Below, in pieces: positions 28,910-38,253 of a DNA stretch of 64,000 nt. Both the position numbers and the translations under genes were made by a program. Positions within the stretch are counted from its first letter, which is position 1. Each line of letters begins with the position of its first letter. Below the pieces are notes generated by a model. It was given only the letters and a program-made list of their open reading frames with translations, was not told where the DNA came from and searched no databases. This DNA is from UBA6220 sp041650375 (GTDB lineage: Bacteria; Patescibacteriota; Minisyncoccia; Minisyncoccales; Minisyncoccaceae): assembly GCA_041650375.1 (NCBI GenBank), contig JBAZLH010000002.1, positions 1-64,000 of the forward strand, in the 5' to 3' direction.

Positions 28910-30677
28910 TATCTTTTTTATTATTTTTTGTTAAACTATTAAATTCTTCAAGGAGCTGTTGGAGAGTTTCCAAGTCGCCTTTGGCTTCGCATTCTTTTAT
29001 TTTCAAAGCTAATTCGCGGCGGCTGTTTTTATTTATTAAATTATGCCTGGCTGTGACGCATTTTTCAAGCTCTCTGGGCGCGTCTTCTATTATTCCTTCC
29101 ACTTCGGATTTCAAAATCAAATAATTCAACAAATCGATTGTTTCCTGCGAATCTTTTAACGAATCAATGAGTTCGTCGTTCGTGATTTGCGGCCTCTCAA
29201 TTATCTTCATTAAAATATCCTTAATCGGCGCGGAAAAATTACTGATTGTTTCCGTTGATAACAAAGAAATATTTTCCCTATCCAACAAGACAAACATAAC
29301 CGCTTGTTCTTCCATTAATTCTTGCCTGGTCTTGGCGGTTTTTTCACGCGGCTCGTATTTGATTGCCGTAATTTCAAAACTGTCTTCTTCGTCTTTTACT
29401 TTTTCCATTTCTTTCCGCAGGTCCTGTTCTTCGGCTTTAATGGCTATCGCCAATTTGTTCAACCAAAACGATTGCTCCACCGCGTTGCTGATTTTTTTGA
29501 ACACGGGCAACAATTCCGCGATTATTTTTTTCTTGTCTTCCATTACATTCGCGTCTTTGTTTTTAAAAGCCAAATCAAAATAAAACTCATTGGCCGGCTT
29601 GGCTCCCATGACCATCTGCTTCCATTTCTCTTCACCCTCATGCAACACGATATCCGCGGGGTCTTTCTCGTCGGTTAGAGGAATTACCTTAATGTTAAAG
29701 TCCATTTTCTGCGCTAACGCCACACCCTTCTTGGTGGCCTTATTTCCGGCCGCGTCCATATCAAACGCTAAAACCAGGTTTGGTGAATACCTTTTTATAA
29801 TATTTAAATGGTACGGAGTCAAGGCCGTGCCCGAAACCGCGATGCAATTCATGAGTCCGGCTTGGTGGGACATAATCGCGTCAACATTGCCTTCAACCAA
29901 TATGCAAAAGTCGTTTTTCCTGATTTCCAGCTTGGCTTTATCAATGCCAAACAACGCGCGGCTTTTGTCGTAAAGCAAAGTATTGGGCGTGTTCAAATAT
30001 TTAGCCTCGTTCTCGTCCGCATTGCCGAAAATTCTGCCCGTAAAACCAAGCGGCTCACCATTAAAACCGCAAATCGGAAACATTATCCTACTCCTAAACC
30101 TGTCAAAAAATTTAGTTTGGTCTTTGGCGATAGCCACACCGGCTTTTACAATATCTTCCCGCGCATATCCCTTGCCGATTAAAAAATCCGATAAATTGGA
30201 CCAAGCTTCGGGCGCGTAACCGATTCGCCAAGCGTCAATTGTTTCTTGTTTTAGTCCCCTTTTTAATAAATACTCGTTGGCTTCTTTGCCTTTAACGCTT
30301 TTCTTTAAATACGCTTCAAAAAAACGAGCGGACATTTCGCAAATATTCAGCAAAGTTTGCCTTTCATTTTTTGTTTTTTGCCATTCGCCCGAACGCGCTT
30401 TCAGTTCCACGCCGGCCCGAGCCGCCAATATTCGGAGCGCATCCACGAATTCTATATTTTCTATTTTCATCACAAAGGTAAAAATATCCCCGCCTTCGTT
30501 GCATCCGCCAAAACAATGCCAGGTTTGCCGGGATGGCGAAACAAAAAACGAAGGAGTTTTCTCCGAATGAAAAGGACAGCAGGCACGATAATTTATGCCT
30601 GCTTTTTCAAGCTTTAAATAGCCGCCCACAACATCAATGATATTAAGGCGAGATTTTATTTCTTCTATTTCATTCAT
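28782..30677 (-). CDS. dnaG: DNA primase DnaG
   Basis: 631 residues. The zinc finger has C34, H37, C55, C59 (CCPFHSEKTPS, WHCFGGCNEGG). The RNA polymerase domain holds LGFTGRIFG, and the TOPRIM domain has CILVEGNVDAIMSHQAG and VLAFDMDAAGNKA. The C-terminal helicase-interaction region runs to about 590, and the last 45 residues are Glu/Lys/Ser-rich low complexity that overlaps the rpoD start. It synthesises RNA primers for replication. The dnaG-rpoD order is the classic macromolecular-synthesis arrangement; here the two genes overlap rather than having a spacer. rpsU, the usual third member, lies at 45056. Confidence 0.96.
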   Translation of the reverse strand: MNEIEEIKSRLNIIDVVGGYLKLEKAGINYRACCPFHSEKTPSFFVSPSRQTWHCFGGCNEGGDIFTFVMKIENIEFVDALRILAARAGVELKARSGEWQKTKNERQTLLNICEMSARFFEAYLKKSVKGKEANEYLLKRGLKQETIDAWRIGYAPEAWSNLSDFLIGKGYAREDIVKAGVAIAKDQTKFFDRFRSRIMFPICGFNGEPLGFTGRIFGNADENEAKYLNTPNTLLYDKSRALFGIDKAKLEIRKNDFCILVEGNVDAIMSHQAGLMNCIAVSGTALTPYHLNIIKRYSPNLVLAFDMDAAGNKATKKGVALAQKMDFNIKVIPLTDEKDPADIVLHEGEEKWKQMVMGAKPANEFYFDLAFKNKDANVMEDKKKIIAELLPVFKKISNAVEQSFWLNKLAIAIKAEEQDLRKEMEKVKDEEDSFEITAIKYEPREKTAKTRQELMEEQAVMFVLLDRENISLLSTETISNFSAPIKDILMKIIERPQITNDELIDSLKDSQETIDLLNYLILKSEVEGIIEDAPRELEKCVTARHNLINKNSRRELALKIKECEAKGDLETLQQLLEEFNSLTKNNKKDNENQIQSGEEAKKESSGKEAEEAGPSEAQEKVGEEVGQEVVE

Positions 30678-30755
30678 GCTGCAAAAGTATTTAGTATCTA
30701 GTATTTAGTATAAAGCAAAATATCAAATACCATATACTTCATACTATATACTATT

Positions 30756-32012
30756 TTACTGTTTCCACTCTCCCAAAGTTACACTGACTGATATTTCTTC
30801 TTTATTCCTTAATATTTTTAAATTTATTGTTTGCCCGGGATTATAAGCGGAAATAGCTTGCGCCAAAGTATTGTCTTTGTTTATTTTTTGGTTGTCAAAT
30901 TCCAAAATAATGTCACCGTCTTTCAGTCCGGCCACTGCCGCCGGCGAACCCGCTGTTATTGCCGGCTCTCCCGCGGTTGTCCCTTTTTGGATTAAAGCCC
31001 CGTAATCAACCGTTAAATTTTTTGATTTTTGCAAACTGGCGTCAATAATCACATACCTGACTCCCAAATACGGATAAGAAATTTTACCCGTGGCTTGGGC
31101 TTGTTGGATGTCACGCTTGGCTTTATCAATGGAAATGGCGAAGCCAATGCTCTGCCCCGCTTCCGACGTGGCTGTGTTTACGCCGATAACCTCGCCGCTT
31201 AAATTCAATAATGGCCCGCCGGAATTGCCGGGATTGATGGCTGCGTCAGTTTGAATAATGTCTTCCAATGTTTCACTCCCTCCCTGCACACCAGAGGCCA
31301 CAATTGTCCTGCCTAAACCGGAAATCACGCCCACGGAAACAGTATTTTGGAATTCGCCCAAAACATTTCCAATCGCGATTGCGGTTTGCCCGATTTGGAC
31401 ATTGGACGAAGTCCCCAATTTTACCGGCTTAAAAATTTCCTCGCTTTGGATTTTTATAATCGCCAAATCTTGCACCGGATCAACAGCAACAATTTTGGCC
31501 GGGTAATCCACGCCATTATTATCCGTAACCGTATACTCGGCCGCGCTATCCGACGCTACGTGCTTGTTGGTTAAAACCAAACCATCTTCGGAAACAATAA
31601 ATCCCGTGCCCGCTCCCACTTCTTGTTTTTGCGTGCCTGTTTGGATTCTTTGCGGCGCGGCAAAAAGGCCGAATGGATCAATCGGGTTGTATTGGTATTG
31701 GTAAATCGGCATGTTCTTGCTGATAACAATGCTCACCACCGAAGGCGAAACATCTTTAACCGCTTGGATTATTTTTTGTTCCTGGGTTGTTTGAGGTTCA
31801 TATTTTTGGCCCACTGCTCCGTTTTGGCTGTTTTGGAAAGATATTTTATCAAACAATTGGGCACCCATGCCGGAATACAAAAAATAACCGAAAATCAAAC
31901 CGAGAAACATGCCGGCGATTAAAATAACCGCGGCCCAAATAATATTATTATTTTTTGGTTTCGGAGCTTCCAACTGCTTCATGTTAAGCTCCGGCAGTTG
32001 ATACATTGACAT
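30756..32012 (-). CDS. HtrA/DegP-type serine protease with PDZ domain
   Basis: 418 residues. One membrane anchor (IIWAAVILIAGMFLGLIFGY, about 24-46), then a trypsin-like domain with His in VLTNKHVAS, Asp in DPVQDLAIIKI and Ser in NPGNSGGPLL. One PDZ domain follows (AAVAGLKDGDIILEFDNQKI). Residues 109-125 are Tyr/Gln/Pro-rich. It degrades or refolds damaged envelope proteins. Two Met codons (positions 1 and 3) are possible starts. The gene follows a glycosyltransferase gene after 14 nt and is probably cotranscribed. Confidence 0.94.
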   Translation of the reverse strand: MSMYQLPELNMKQLEAPKPKNNNIIWAAVILIAGMFLGLIFGYFLYSGMGAQLFDKISFQNSQNGAVGQKYEPQTTQEQKIIQAVKDVSPSVVSIVISKNMPIYQYQYNPIDPFGLFAAPQRIQTGTQKQEVGAGTGFIVSEDGLVLTNKHVASDSAAEYTVTDNNGVDYPAKIVAVDPVQDLAIIKIQSEEIFKPVKLGTSSNVQIGQTAIAIGNVLGEFQNTVSVGVISGLGRTIVASGVQGGSETLEDIIQTDAAINPGNSGGPLLNLSGEVIGVNTATSEAGQSIGFAISIDKAKRDIQQAQATGKISYPYLGVRYVIIDASLQKSKNLTVDYGALIQKGTTAGEPAITAGSPAAVAGLKDGDIILEFDNQKINKDNTLAQAISAYNPGQTINLKILRNKEEISVSVTLGEWKQ

Positions 32013-32026
32013 AATGATTAATAAAA

Positions 32027-32758
32027 TTAACCTTTATTATTTTTATCGTAATGATTAAATTTATACTCAAATAAGCTTCCCTCCCGAACCGGCCCCTTAA
32101 ACCACATATGCAAACCGCACATCAAATATTTAAATCCGGTTCGGAAATAACCATCCTTATCAAACCTGCGGGTGGGCATAAAAATCGGAACATCTTTGAT
32201 AATGCCGAACCGGCCCATTTCCGCGGCTTGCTGAACAAAATACATATCCTCCGCCAATTTTATACTCGTATCAAATCCGCCGATTTTATCAAAAATATTT
32301 TTCTTCACCATGATTCCCATCGCGCCCATGGGGAATTTTCGCTTTAAAATTGTTTGCGGGCGATTATACAAAAGGTCTATTGAAAAACGGTTTAACTTGA
32401 AATTGCCTTTCATGGGATACAAATGGTAAGAAGCGATATCAAGCTTTCTTTCTTTAAAATCATCAATTGATTTGCTTAAAAATTCCGGCGGCAACCGCAC
32501 ATCTCCGTCCAAAAACAAAAGCGTGTCACCTTTGGCGATTTGCGCCCCCTGATTTCTGCCTTCGGCCGGACTGCCGCCATCGGTAATGCGGCAACCGTAT
32601 TCTCTGGCGATTTCCCTTGTCCGGTCTTTGCCCGGCCTGTCCGCCACGATAATTTCAATATCTTTTCTCTTTTCATTTGTTAAGGATTCCAATAGTCCCG
32701 GCAAATTTTTTTCTTCGTTATAAGTTGGAATAATTACGCTTAGCATATTTTTATTCAA
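32027..32758 (-). CDS. Family 2 glycosyltransferase
   Basis: 243 residues. GT-A fold: LSVIIPTYNEEKNLPGLLES at the N-terminus (nucleotide-binding), EIIVADRPGKDRTREIA, GRNQGAQIAKGDTLLFLDGD (the DxD metal motif is DGD), MGIMVKKNIFDKIGGFD and KLAEDMYFVQQAAEMG (ED base). No membrane helices. Probably makes a surface glycan or glycolipid. Its start overlaps the end of the upstream glycoside-hydrolase-like gene by 8 bp. Confidence 0.92.
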   Translation of the reverse strand: MNKNMLSVIIPTYNEEKNLPGLLESLTNEKRKDIEIIVADRPGKDRTREIAREYGCRITDGGSPAEGRNQGAQIAKGDTLLFLDGDVRLPPEFLSKSIDDFKERKLDIASYHLYPMKGNFKLNRFSIDLLYNRPQTILKRKFPMGAMGIMVKKNIFDKIGGFDTSIKLAEDMYFVQQAAEMGRFGIIKDVPIFMPTRRFDKDGYFRTGFKYLMCGLHMWFKGPVREGSLFEYKFNHYDKNNKG

Positions 32759-33752
32759 AAATTATTTTTTTCGCCTCCTGCCAATATTCCGGATGATCCT
32801 GTTTTGTCTTCATCCAATACCACCACTCCGCGCCCCATAAATAATAAGTATCAATGCCCGTGGATTTGGCGAATTCAACCGAACTTTTAAATTGGTCCAA
32901 GCTCATTGTTTTTTGCTGGTCAGCAATGTCCGTGCGCATCACCGAATTTGGGCACCACGGCTCGGCTTGCAATTCCACGCCTATAACTTTTTTCTTGTAA
33001 ACGTTTTGGACTGTTTCGGCGCGGCGGTAATAACACATCGGCGTAATCCAAGGGCTATATGAAAAATAAAATTTAAATTGGTCCTGCCAAACTGTCCGGT
33101 AAGTGGTAAAGCCCACGATGTCGCCTATTTGCGCCGCCCTGGTCCAAGTGGACATTTCTCCCGAATCCGTAATTAAAATCGGCCGGCTCGGATCAAGTTT
33201 TTTCACCAACGCGACTTCTTTTTTCAAAAAAGCTTCATCCGACCACGGGCAAGCGCCGAATTTTAAAAACGGTTCGTTCTCCACTTGCCACACCGAAAGC
33301 GCGGATGAATTTTTGTATCGCAAAACAATTGTTTGGAGGTATTCCAAAATCTTTTCCTGCTGCTGTTCTTTGTTTAAATTCATGGCCCATTGCGGCACAT
33401 GGCATTCCGGCCAGCGCGGCGTTTTCATTCCCACGGCCAAAATCAAATCAACCTTTCTGTTTTGCGCCTGCTCCACTTGCCAATCCAATTCGTTAAAATC
33501 GTAAGCCTTATCTTCCGGCTGGATTAAATCCCAATACACGGATATTTTAATGTTTTTGGCTTTCAGGTCGTCTAAGATCGCCAGATAAATTTCCCGCGGA
33601 TCCAATTCCAAAAAAACCGCTTGTTTAAACGAAAAATTAACGCCCCAGTGCATTTTTTCCGGCCGCTTGGGATTGCCCCAAAAAAACCAGGCAAACATTA
33701 TGAATAAACCGAAAACCAACAATAATAAGATATATTTTACCGTGATTTGCAT
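32751..33752 (-). CDS. Membrane-anchored glycoside-hydrolase-like protein (TIM barrel)
   Basis: 333 residues. N-terminal anchor ITVKYILLLLVFGLFIMFAW, then a (beta/alpha)8 barrel of the GH-A clan type: HWGVNFSFKQA, VYWDLIQPEDKAYDFNELDW, LSVWQVENEPFLKFG (NEP with the acid/base Glu), LITDSGEMSTW, and KVIGVELQAEPW holding the probable nucleophile Glu. YYLWGAEWWYWM lines the end of the barrel. The exact GH family is unresolved (GH5/GH42-like). It may trim the glycan built by neighbouring glycosyltransferases. The -10 box ends six nt before the ATG. Confidence 0.82.
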   Translation of the reverse strand: MQITVKYILLLLVFGLFIMFAWFFWGNPKRPEKMHWGVNFSFKQAVFLELDPREIYLAILDDLKAKNIKISVYWDLIQPEDKAYDFNELDWQVEQAQNRKVDLILAVGMKTPRWPECHVPQWAMNLNKEQQQEKILEYLQTIVLRYKNSSALSVWQVENEPFLKFGACPWSDEAFLKKEVALVKKLDPSRPILITDSGEMSTWTRAAQIGDIVGFTTYRTVWQDQFKFYFSYSPWITPMCYYRRAETVQNVYKKKVIGVELQAEPWCPNSVMRTDIADQQKTMSLDQFKSSVEFAKSTGIDTYYLWGAEWWYWMKTKQDHPEYWQEAKKIIFE

Positions 33753-33758
33753 GGCTTA

Positions 33759-33764
33759 ATTATA
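33759..33764 (-). promoter_or_regulatory. -10 box abutting the glycoside-hydrolase-like gene
   Basis: TATAAT on the minus strand with the six nt TAAGCC before the ATG, which predicts a leaderless transcript. Confidence 0.5.
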
Positions 33765-33818
33765 GCGTAAAAGAAGCAAGAATCAAGTATTAAGAATCAA
33801 GAATAATTTTTGGCTTCG

Positions 33819-34742
33819 TTAGTAGAATAACAAAGCCAATCCCAACGCGATAATCAAAATGGACAATACTTTTTGGATTATCGTGCCTTTGGAAATGTCT
33901 TCTTTTAAAATTTTGGGGATGCAAACCGTGCAGACCACGGTAAACCCGAAAAGAAAAACATACTGCACTCCCCGAAGCGCGTTAATAATCGCCAAATAAG
34001 CAATCGGCACCAAAGCAATCGCCCAAGATTGTAAAATGGTGGCGATTCCCCCGGCGCCCTGGAAAAGAATAAATAAAAGCCCGGTACTGGTTTTGGTCCT
34101 GTTCTTTTTATTCACGCTAAACACATCTTTGAAAAAAGCGGGATGTAAAAGCAATAAAATCGCGATTGCGAAACTCGCGATTCTTATCCAAACAAAGCCT
34201 TGCTGCCAATTAGACAATCCGAATTCAAGGTACACAAATTTGGAAAAAACAAAATCCAAAGAAAACAAAAGCGCGGTAACCAAAGAAATTTTCAAGCTTT
34301 CGCGGGTAAACAAATCTCCGGTTTTATTCAAGCTGACCAACACCGTGCCCACGAGCAAAAGCGCGAACGCCAAAATTTGCTGCCCGCCCAAGCTTTGCGG
34401 CCCCCAGAATAACCACGTTAAAAGAAAAATAAAAACCGGCTGGGTGGCGCCGATGGCCGGAATAACCCGCGACACATCAAACTTTTCCAAAGCGGAAAAC
34501 ATTCCGTATAACCCGAAAATATAAATAATCGCGTCCAAAATTATCCACAAAGTGGCATAGTTGGACGGCATACTGAACGGAATAAACGGAATCATAAAAA
34601 TCGCCAAAATGTTGAACACTCCGACAAAAAAAGTAAAAGCCCGAGGGCGCGGCGATTGCCCCAAAACGATTTTATCTCCCAGCGATGCCAGGGCAAAAGC
34701 AAAATAACCCAAGATTGCCACAATAAGCCAAGCGTATTCCAT
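33819..34742 (-). CDS. EamA / DMT-family transporter
   Basis: 307 residues with ten predicted membrane helices in two five-helix halves, each half ending in the EamA pattern (GATQPVFIFLLTWLFWG; then LAIINALRGVQYVFLFGFTV near the C-terminus). Such proteins export or import metabolites, amino acids or nucleotide sugars. It directly abuts (0 nt) the glycosyltransferase-like gene upstream, so a lipid- or sugar-linked substrate is possible. Confidence 0.86.
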   Translation of the reverse strand: MEYAWLIVAILGYFAFALASLGDKIVLGQSPRPRAFTFFVGVFNILAIFMIPFIPFSMPSNYATLWIILDAIIYIFGLYGMFSALEKFDVSRVIPAIGATQPVFIFLLTWLFWGPQSLGGQQILAFALLLVGTVLVSLNKTGDLFTRESLKISLVTALLFSLDFVFSKFVYLEFGLSNWQQGFVWIRIASFAIAILLLLHPAFFKDVFSVNKKNRTKTSTGLLFILFQGAGGIATILQSWAIALVPIAYLAIINALRGVQYVFLFGFTVVCTVCIPKILKEDISKGTIIQKVLSILIIALGLALLFY

Positions 34743-36032
34743 TTATTCGGAAATTATTTTTTTTATTTTTAAAACTCCCAACTGCTCCCCTTCCACAAAT
34801 CCTTCTATCGCCATTTCCGCCAAATAACCGGAACGCAACCAATCAAAAAGCCATTCGTGCGCGTATTTCGCATTTCTTTGCTCAATTCCGAAGCCATGCA
34901 TTAATAACCATTCTTTATTGTAGTCTTCTTGTGAGCCAATGGTTGGCGCGATAATCACGGGAATCCCCAAAGCGGAATAAAAAGAAAGCTCCGACGGCTT
35001 GGTCCAGAGGATATCCGATTTGGACAGCGATTCGTTAAACATATCAAAATAATCTCCGAAATTTTCCGCGAATAAAACTTCCACGTTTTTGAATTTGTCC
35101 ATTTGCAGTTTTTTGATTTCCTCGTCAAAATACTGTTTTATTTTCCGTTTGGTGCCGGCCACTAAAATCACTTTCATTTCCCGCGACGCGATTTTATTCC
35201 TGAATTGCTTTAAAAGCCCCACGCCGATTTCTTTTTGCGCGCCCGCCCCGCCAACGGCAAACATTATCGTTAAAGGATGGTCGGAGTTAATCGGTAAGTC
35301 TCCCAAACTGGCTTTAAGCAAAGAGATATAATTTTTTTCGTAATTTTTTTGCGGGTCAAGGTTTGGCAATCGGTTTCGGATATCGTATTTTAAAAGCGAC
35401 ATAGACTCGGTGCCGATGCACGACATGGGCAAGGGATAGCCGGTTAAAAAAATATTTTCTTTGGGAACTCCGTAAAGCATTAATCGCTGGCGAGTCCGCC
35501 CGTTAGGAACAAAATATTTAATCCTGGTTTTATGCGGTAACAAGGGCGCCCAGCTGCGGCTGATATCCGCATCGCAAACCACGCAATAAATTTCTCCCGG
35601 ATAACGAAAATGTTCGGCCATAAAAGCCGGTATGAAAAAAGTGGAAATGATTGGTTTGGCTTTTTCGCCGGGCAAGGGCCATAATTTTTTAATCAAATGC
35701 CTGCCCCATCCATTGGCAATGAATTTATAAGTATTTTTTTCAACAAAATTGGTTTTGGATAAATCCCGCTTCGGATAAAACTCAACTATTTTTTGGACTT
35801 TGTCGTAAAGATTAAAAGCCCAATTCCCTATCAAGGGAACTCTTTTAAACCTGGAGATAAATTCGTAAAAACTCCTAGAGCCCTCCCAAAAAGTCTTGTC
35901 TTTATTCGGGATGCCGGCGTAGTCGTTCGCGTTAATAATTTTTCCGTCAACCGCCAACTCTCGGAGCGCGTACGCCGTTCTCTGGTGCCCATAGCCCATA
36001 TTGATTGAGATAACCCACGCCTTTTGTTCCAT
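34743..36032 (-). CDS. GT-B-like glycosyltransferase-fold protein, uncharacterised
   Basis: 429 residues. It starts WVISINMGYGHQRTAYALRE (the GHG-type loop of GT-B/MGDG-synthase-like enzymes is GYGHQ here). In the middle are IISTFFIPAFMAEHFRYPGE, YCVVCDADISRSWAP and YFVPNGRTRQRLMLYGVPKE. The C-terminal half has TIMFAVGGAGAQKEIGVGLL, KVILVAGTKRKI and WTKPSELSFYSALGIPVIIA, the donor-binding layout of the MurG/MGD1 superfamily. It is probably an unusual lipid or wall glycosyltransferase. It lies 21 nt after comEC and immediately before the EamA gene. Confidence 0.72.
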   Translation of the reverse strand: MEQKAWVISINMGYGHQRTAYALRELAVDGKIINANDYAGIPNKDKTFWEGSRSFYEFISRFKRVPLIGNWAFNLYDKVQKIVEFYPKRDLSKTNFVEKNTYKFIANGWGRHLIKKLWPLPGEKAKPIISTFFIPAFMAEHFRYPGEIYCVVCDADISRSWAPLLPHKTRIKYFVPNGRTRQRLMLYGVPKENIFLTGYPLPMSCIGTESMSLLKYDIRNRLPNLDPQKNYEKNYISLLKASLGDLPINSDHPLTIMFAVGGAGAQKEIGVGLLKQFRNKIASREMKVILVAGTKRKIKQYFDEEIKKLQMDKFKNVEVLFAENFGDYFDMFNESLSKSDILWTKPSELSFYSALGIPVIIAPTIGSQEDYNKEWLLMHGFGIEQRNAKYAHEWLFDWLRSGYLAEMAIEGFVEGEQLGVLKIKKIISE

Positions 36033-36053
36033 AGTACTTATTATTATAATGCA

Positions 36054-37577
36054 TTACGCAAAAAAGGCAAAATCTCTTTTCTTGTTTTTTTGTTTTATTA
36101 TAAAAATAAAAATCGCCAGATAAACCAAAATCATTGCGAAAATGCTGATTTTAAAATTTATTACCCCAAAAGGGATAAAGTTGCAAAAATCAACCACCCC
36201 GATTAAATATTTTAAAAAAATTGAACAGAAAAAAGAAATTACCCATCCAAGCAAAGGAAAAACAATGCCGATAACGGGAAACGCCAACCCCAAAACCATT
36301 AATATGGGCAACATTGGCGCAGCCAACATATTACTGATTAAAGCGATTGTTGAAACATAGCCAAAATTAAAAACCAAAATCGGCAAAGTTAAAACTTGGG
36401 CAGCCAAGGTGGCGGCGAAAATTTCCATAACCGGCTTAAGCTTATTATTGGTTTTATTGTTCAACCAACGCGCCAAATCCGGCGCGACAAAAATAATCCC
36501 GATTATTGCCAAAAAAGAAAGCTGGAATCCCAAATCGTATTTCAGGGCCAACGGATTTTGCAAAAGTATTAAAAATCCGGCAATGCCCAGCATGCGTTCG
36601 TTTTCGCCCACCCGGCCAAACAATTGCGCCGCCATTAATAAGCAAGCCATAATTCCGGATCGGACAGCGGAAGCCATGGCTCCAACCGAAATAACGTATA
36701 AAATAATCAGAACAATCGTAATTAAAGCCGCTTGTTTTTTCCATAAGCCGAAAAATAAAAATATTTCAAACATCACGATTGAAAACAAAACAATGTGCGC
36801 TCCGGAAATGGCAATCGCGTGGGACAATCCGGTCTGCGACAATTTTTGCTTAAATTCGTCCGACATTAAACCACTATCCCCCAAAATCATTGCCGCGATT
36901 ATCGCTCCTTCCTGGGGCGGCAAATTCTTTTGGATTTGCGTTCGCATCAAATCCTTAAAGAACAATACTTTGGAATAAGCGCTTTGGAAAAAATTTAGCG
37001 CTTCGCTTCTATCAATAATTATTTCCGGATACGCCATGGTCGCCACAACTCCCTCTTTCGCCAAATAACCTTGATAATCAAAATTATTTAAAGTTTTCGG
37101 CACAGAAATAATTCCGCTTGCTTTTATTTTATCCGCATACTTGTAATCCCTGAAATTAGCCGTGTAAACCATTATTTTGCCGATTTCTTTATTTGTTTTT
37201 AAAATTTCTTCCCCCGAATCAAATATAACTTTTTCAATCGAAACAACCAATTTTAAATTTTTATAACCAAGTTGCGGCTCTCTTATAATCCGCCCTTCAA
37301 TTACCGCCGATTGCCCGTCCGCGGCAATCAAAACATTATTGCTGACTGATAAAAATTTTACTTGATATGAATAAATGCCAGCGCTGAAAATAATCAAACA
37401 AAAACCGATTAAAACAACCGGCTTTTGCCAAAACACGCCGACGACAGCCAGGCCCGCGATAACAAAAAACAAAATCAAAAAAACGCTTCCGGTTTCCGGG
37501 GAAATAAAAAAAGATGCCGTAAAAATTCCGGCAACGAAGGAAAGGCACAATATTAATAAATTATCTGCTTTGCCCAT
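36054..37577 (-). CDS. ComEC/Rec2-family DNA-uptake channel protein, without nuclease domain
   Basis: 507 residues. N-terminal helices and the DUF4131 domain (ADGQSAVIEGRIIREPQLG) come first. The competence domain follows: MILGDSGLMSDEFKQKLSQT, GLSHAIAISGAHIVLFSIVM and GAMASAVRSGIMACLLM, and the last third is all membrane helices. ComEC proteins of 700-800 residues carry a C-terminal metallo-beta-lactamase domain that is absent here, a shortening known in several lineages. Predicted to pass single-stranded DNA through the membrane during transformation. It abuts the rhomboid gene upstream. Confidence 0.92.
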   Translation of the reverse strand: MGKADNLLILCLSFVAGIFTASFFISPETGSVFLILFFVIAGLAVVGVFWQKPVVLIGFCLIIFSAGIYSYQVKFLSVSNNVLIAADGQSAVIEGRIIREPQLGYKNLKLVVSIEKVIFDSGEEILKTNKEIGKIMVYTANFRDYKYADKIKASGIISVPKTLNNFDYQGYLAKEGVVATMAYPEIIIDRSEALNFFQSAYSKVLFFKDLMRTQIQKNLPPQEGAIIAAMILGDSGLMSDEFKQKLSQTGLSHAIAISGAHIVLFSIVMFEIFLFFGLWKKQAALITIVLIILYVISVGAMASAVRSGIMACLLMAAQLFGRVGENERMLGIAGFLILLQNPLALKYDLGFQLSFLAIIGIIFVAPDLARWLNNKTNNKLKPVMEIFAATLAAQVLTLPILVFNFGYVSTIALISNMLAAPMLPILMVLGLAFPVIGIVFPLLGWVISFFCSIFLKYLIGVVDFCNFIPFGVINFKISIFAMILVYLAIFIFIIKQKNKKRDFAFFA

Positions 37578-38207
37578 TTAAAAAAGTTTTTTACGGCTGG
37601 CAAATTTTTTAATAAATAAAAGCCCGGCAACGAATCCGCCCAAATGCGCCGAATAAGCCACCATGGCTACGTTTTCCAAGCTTAACGAGAAAAATTGGTA
37701 TAAAAACCAGATAACGATAAAAATCCAGGCCGGCAATGAAGCCAATGTCCAAAAGAAAATTATGGGAATAATTGATTTAATTTTATTGCCCGGGAAAAGG
37801 ATTAAATACCCTCCCAGTATGCCCGAAATCGCTCCGGAAGCCCCGATTAAGGCGTTGTTTCCGGCAATGCCGGCTATTGTGTAAACAATAACGGAACAAA
37901 CGCCACAGAACAAATAAAATAAGAGAAAACGGACTCCGCCCAGGCGGGATTCCAGGTTCTCGCCAAAAACCCATAAAAACAAAATATTGCCAAGCAAGTG
38001 CCACCAATTCGCGTGTAAAAACATTGACGTGAAAACAGTGAAAAATCGACCGTTAAACAAATCCGCGGAATGGTATCCGAATAAGGCGCTATAATCGTCA
38101 ATATTTTGAAAAATTAAAAAGAAAACGAAAATATTGGCAATTGCCAAAAAAGCGGTTACCCAAGGAATCCTGCCCTTTATTTTATTTTCGTCGTATAAAG
38201 GAAACAT
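37578..38207 (-). CDS. Rhomboid intramembrane serine protease
   Basis: 209 residues with six or seven helices. Signature motifs: HANWWHLLGNILFLWVFGEN (HxxxN), LIGASGAISGILGG (catalytic Ser in GASGA) and AHLGGFVAGLLF (catalytic His). It cleaves membrane proteins within or near the bilayer. It is the first gene of the rhomboid-comEC-glycosyltransferase-EamA run, with spacings of 0, 21 and 0 nt. Confidence 0.95.
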   Translation of the reverse strand: MFPLYDENKIKGRIPWVTAFLAIANIFVFFLIFQNIDDYSALFGYHSADLFNGRFFTVFTSMFLHANWWHLLGNILFLWVFGENLESRLGGVRFLLFYLFCGVCSVIVYTIAGIAGNNALIGASGAISGILGGYLILFPGNKIKSIIPIIFFWTLASLPAWIFIVIWFLYQFFSLSLENVAMVAYSAHLGGFVAGLLFIKKFASRKKLF

Positions 38208-38253
38208 TTTAGTATTAGCATAAAGTATTTAGCGCCGGTTTTTATAAAATAAA

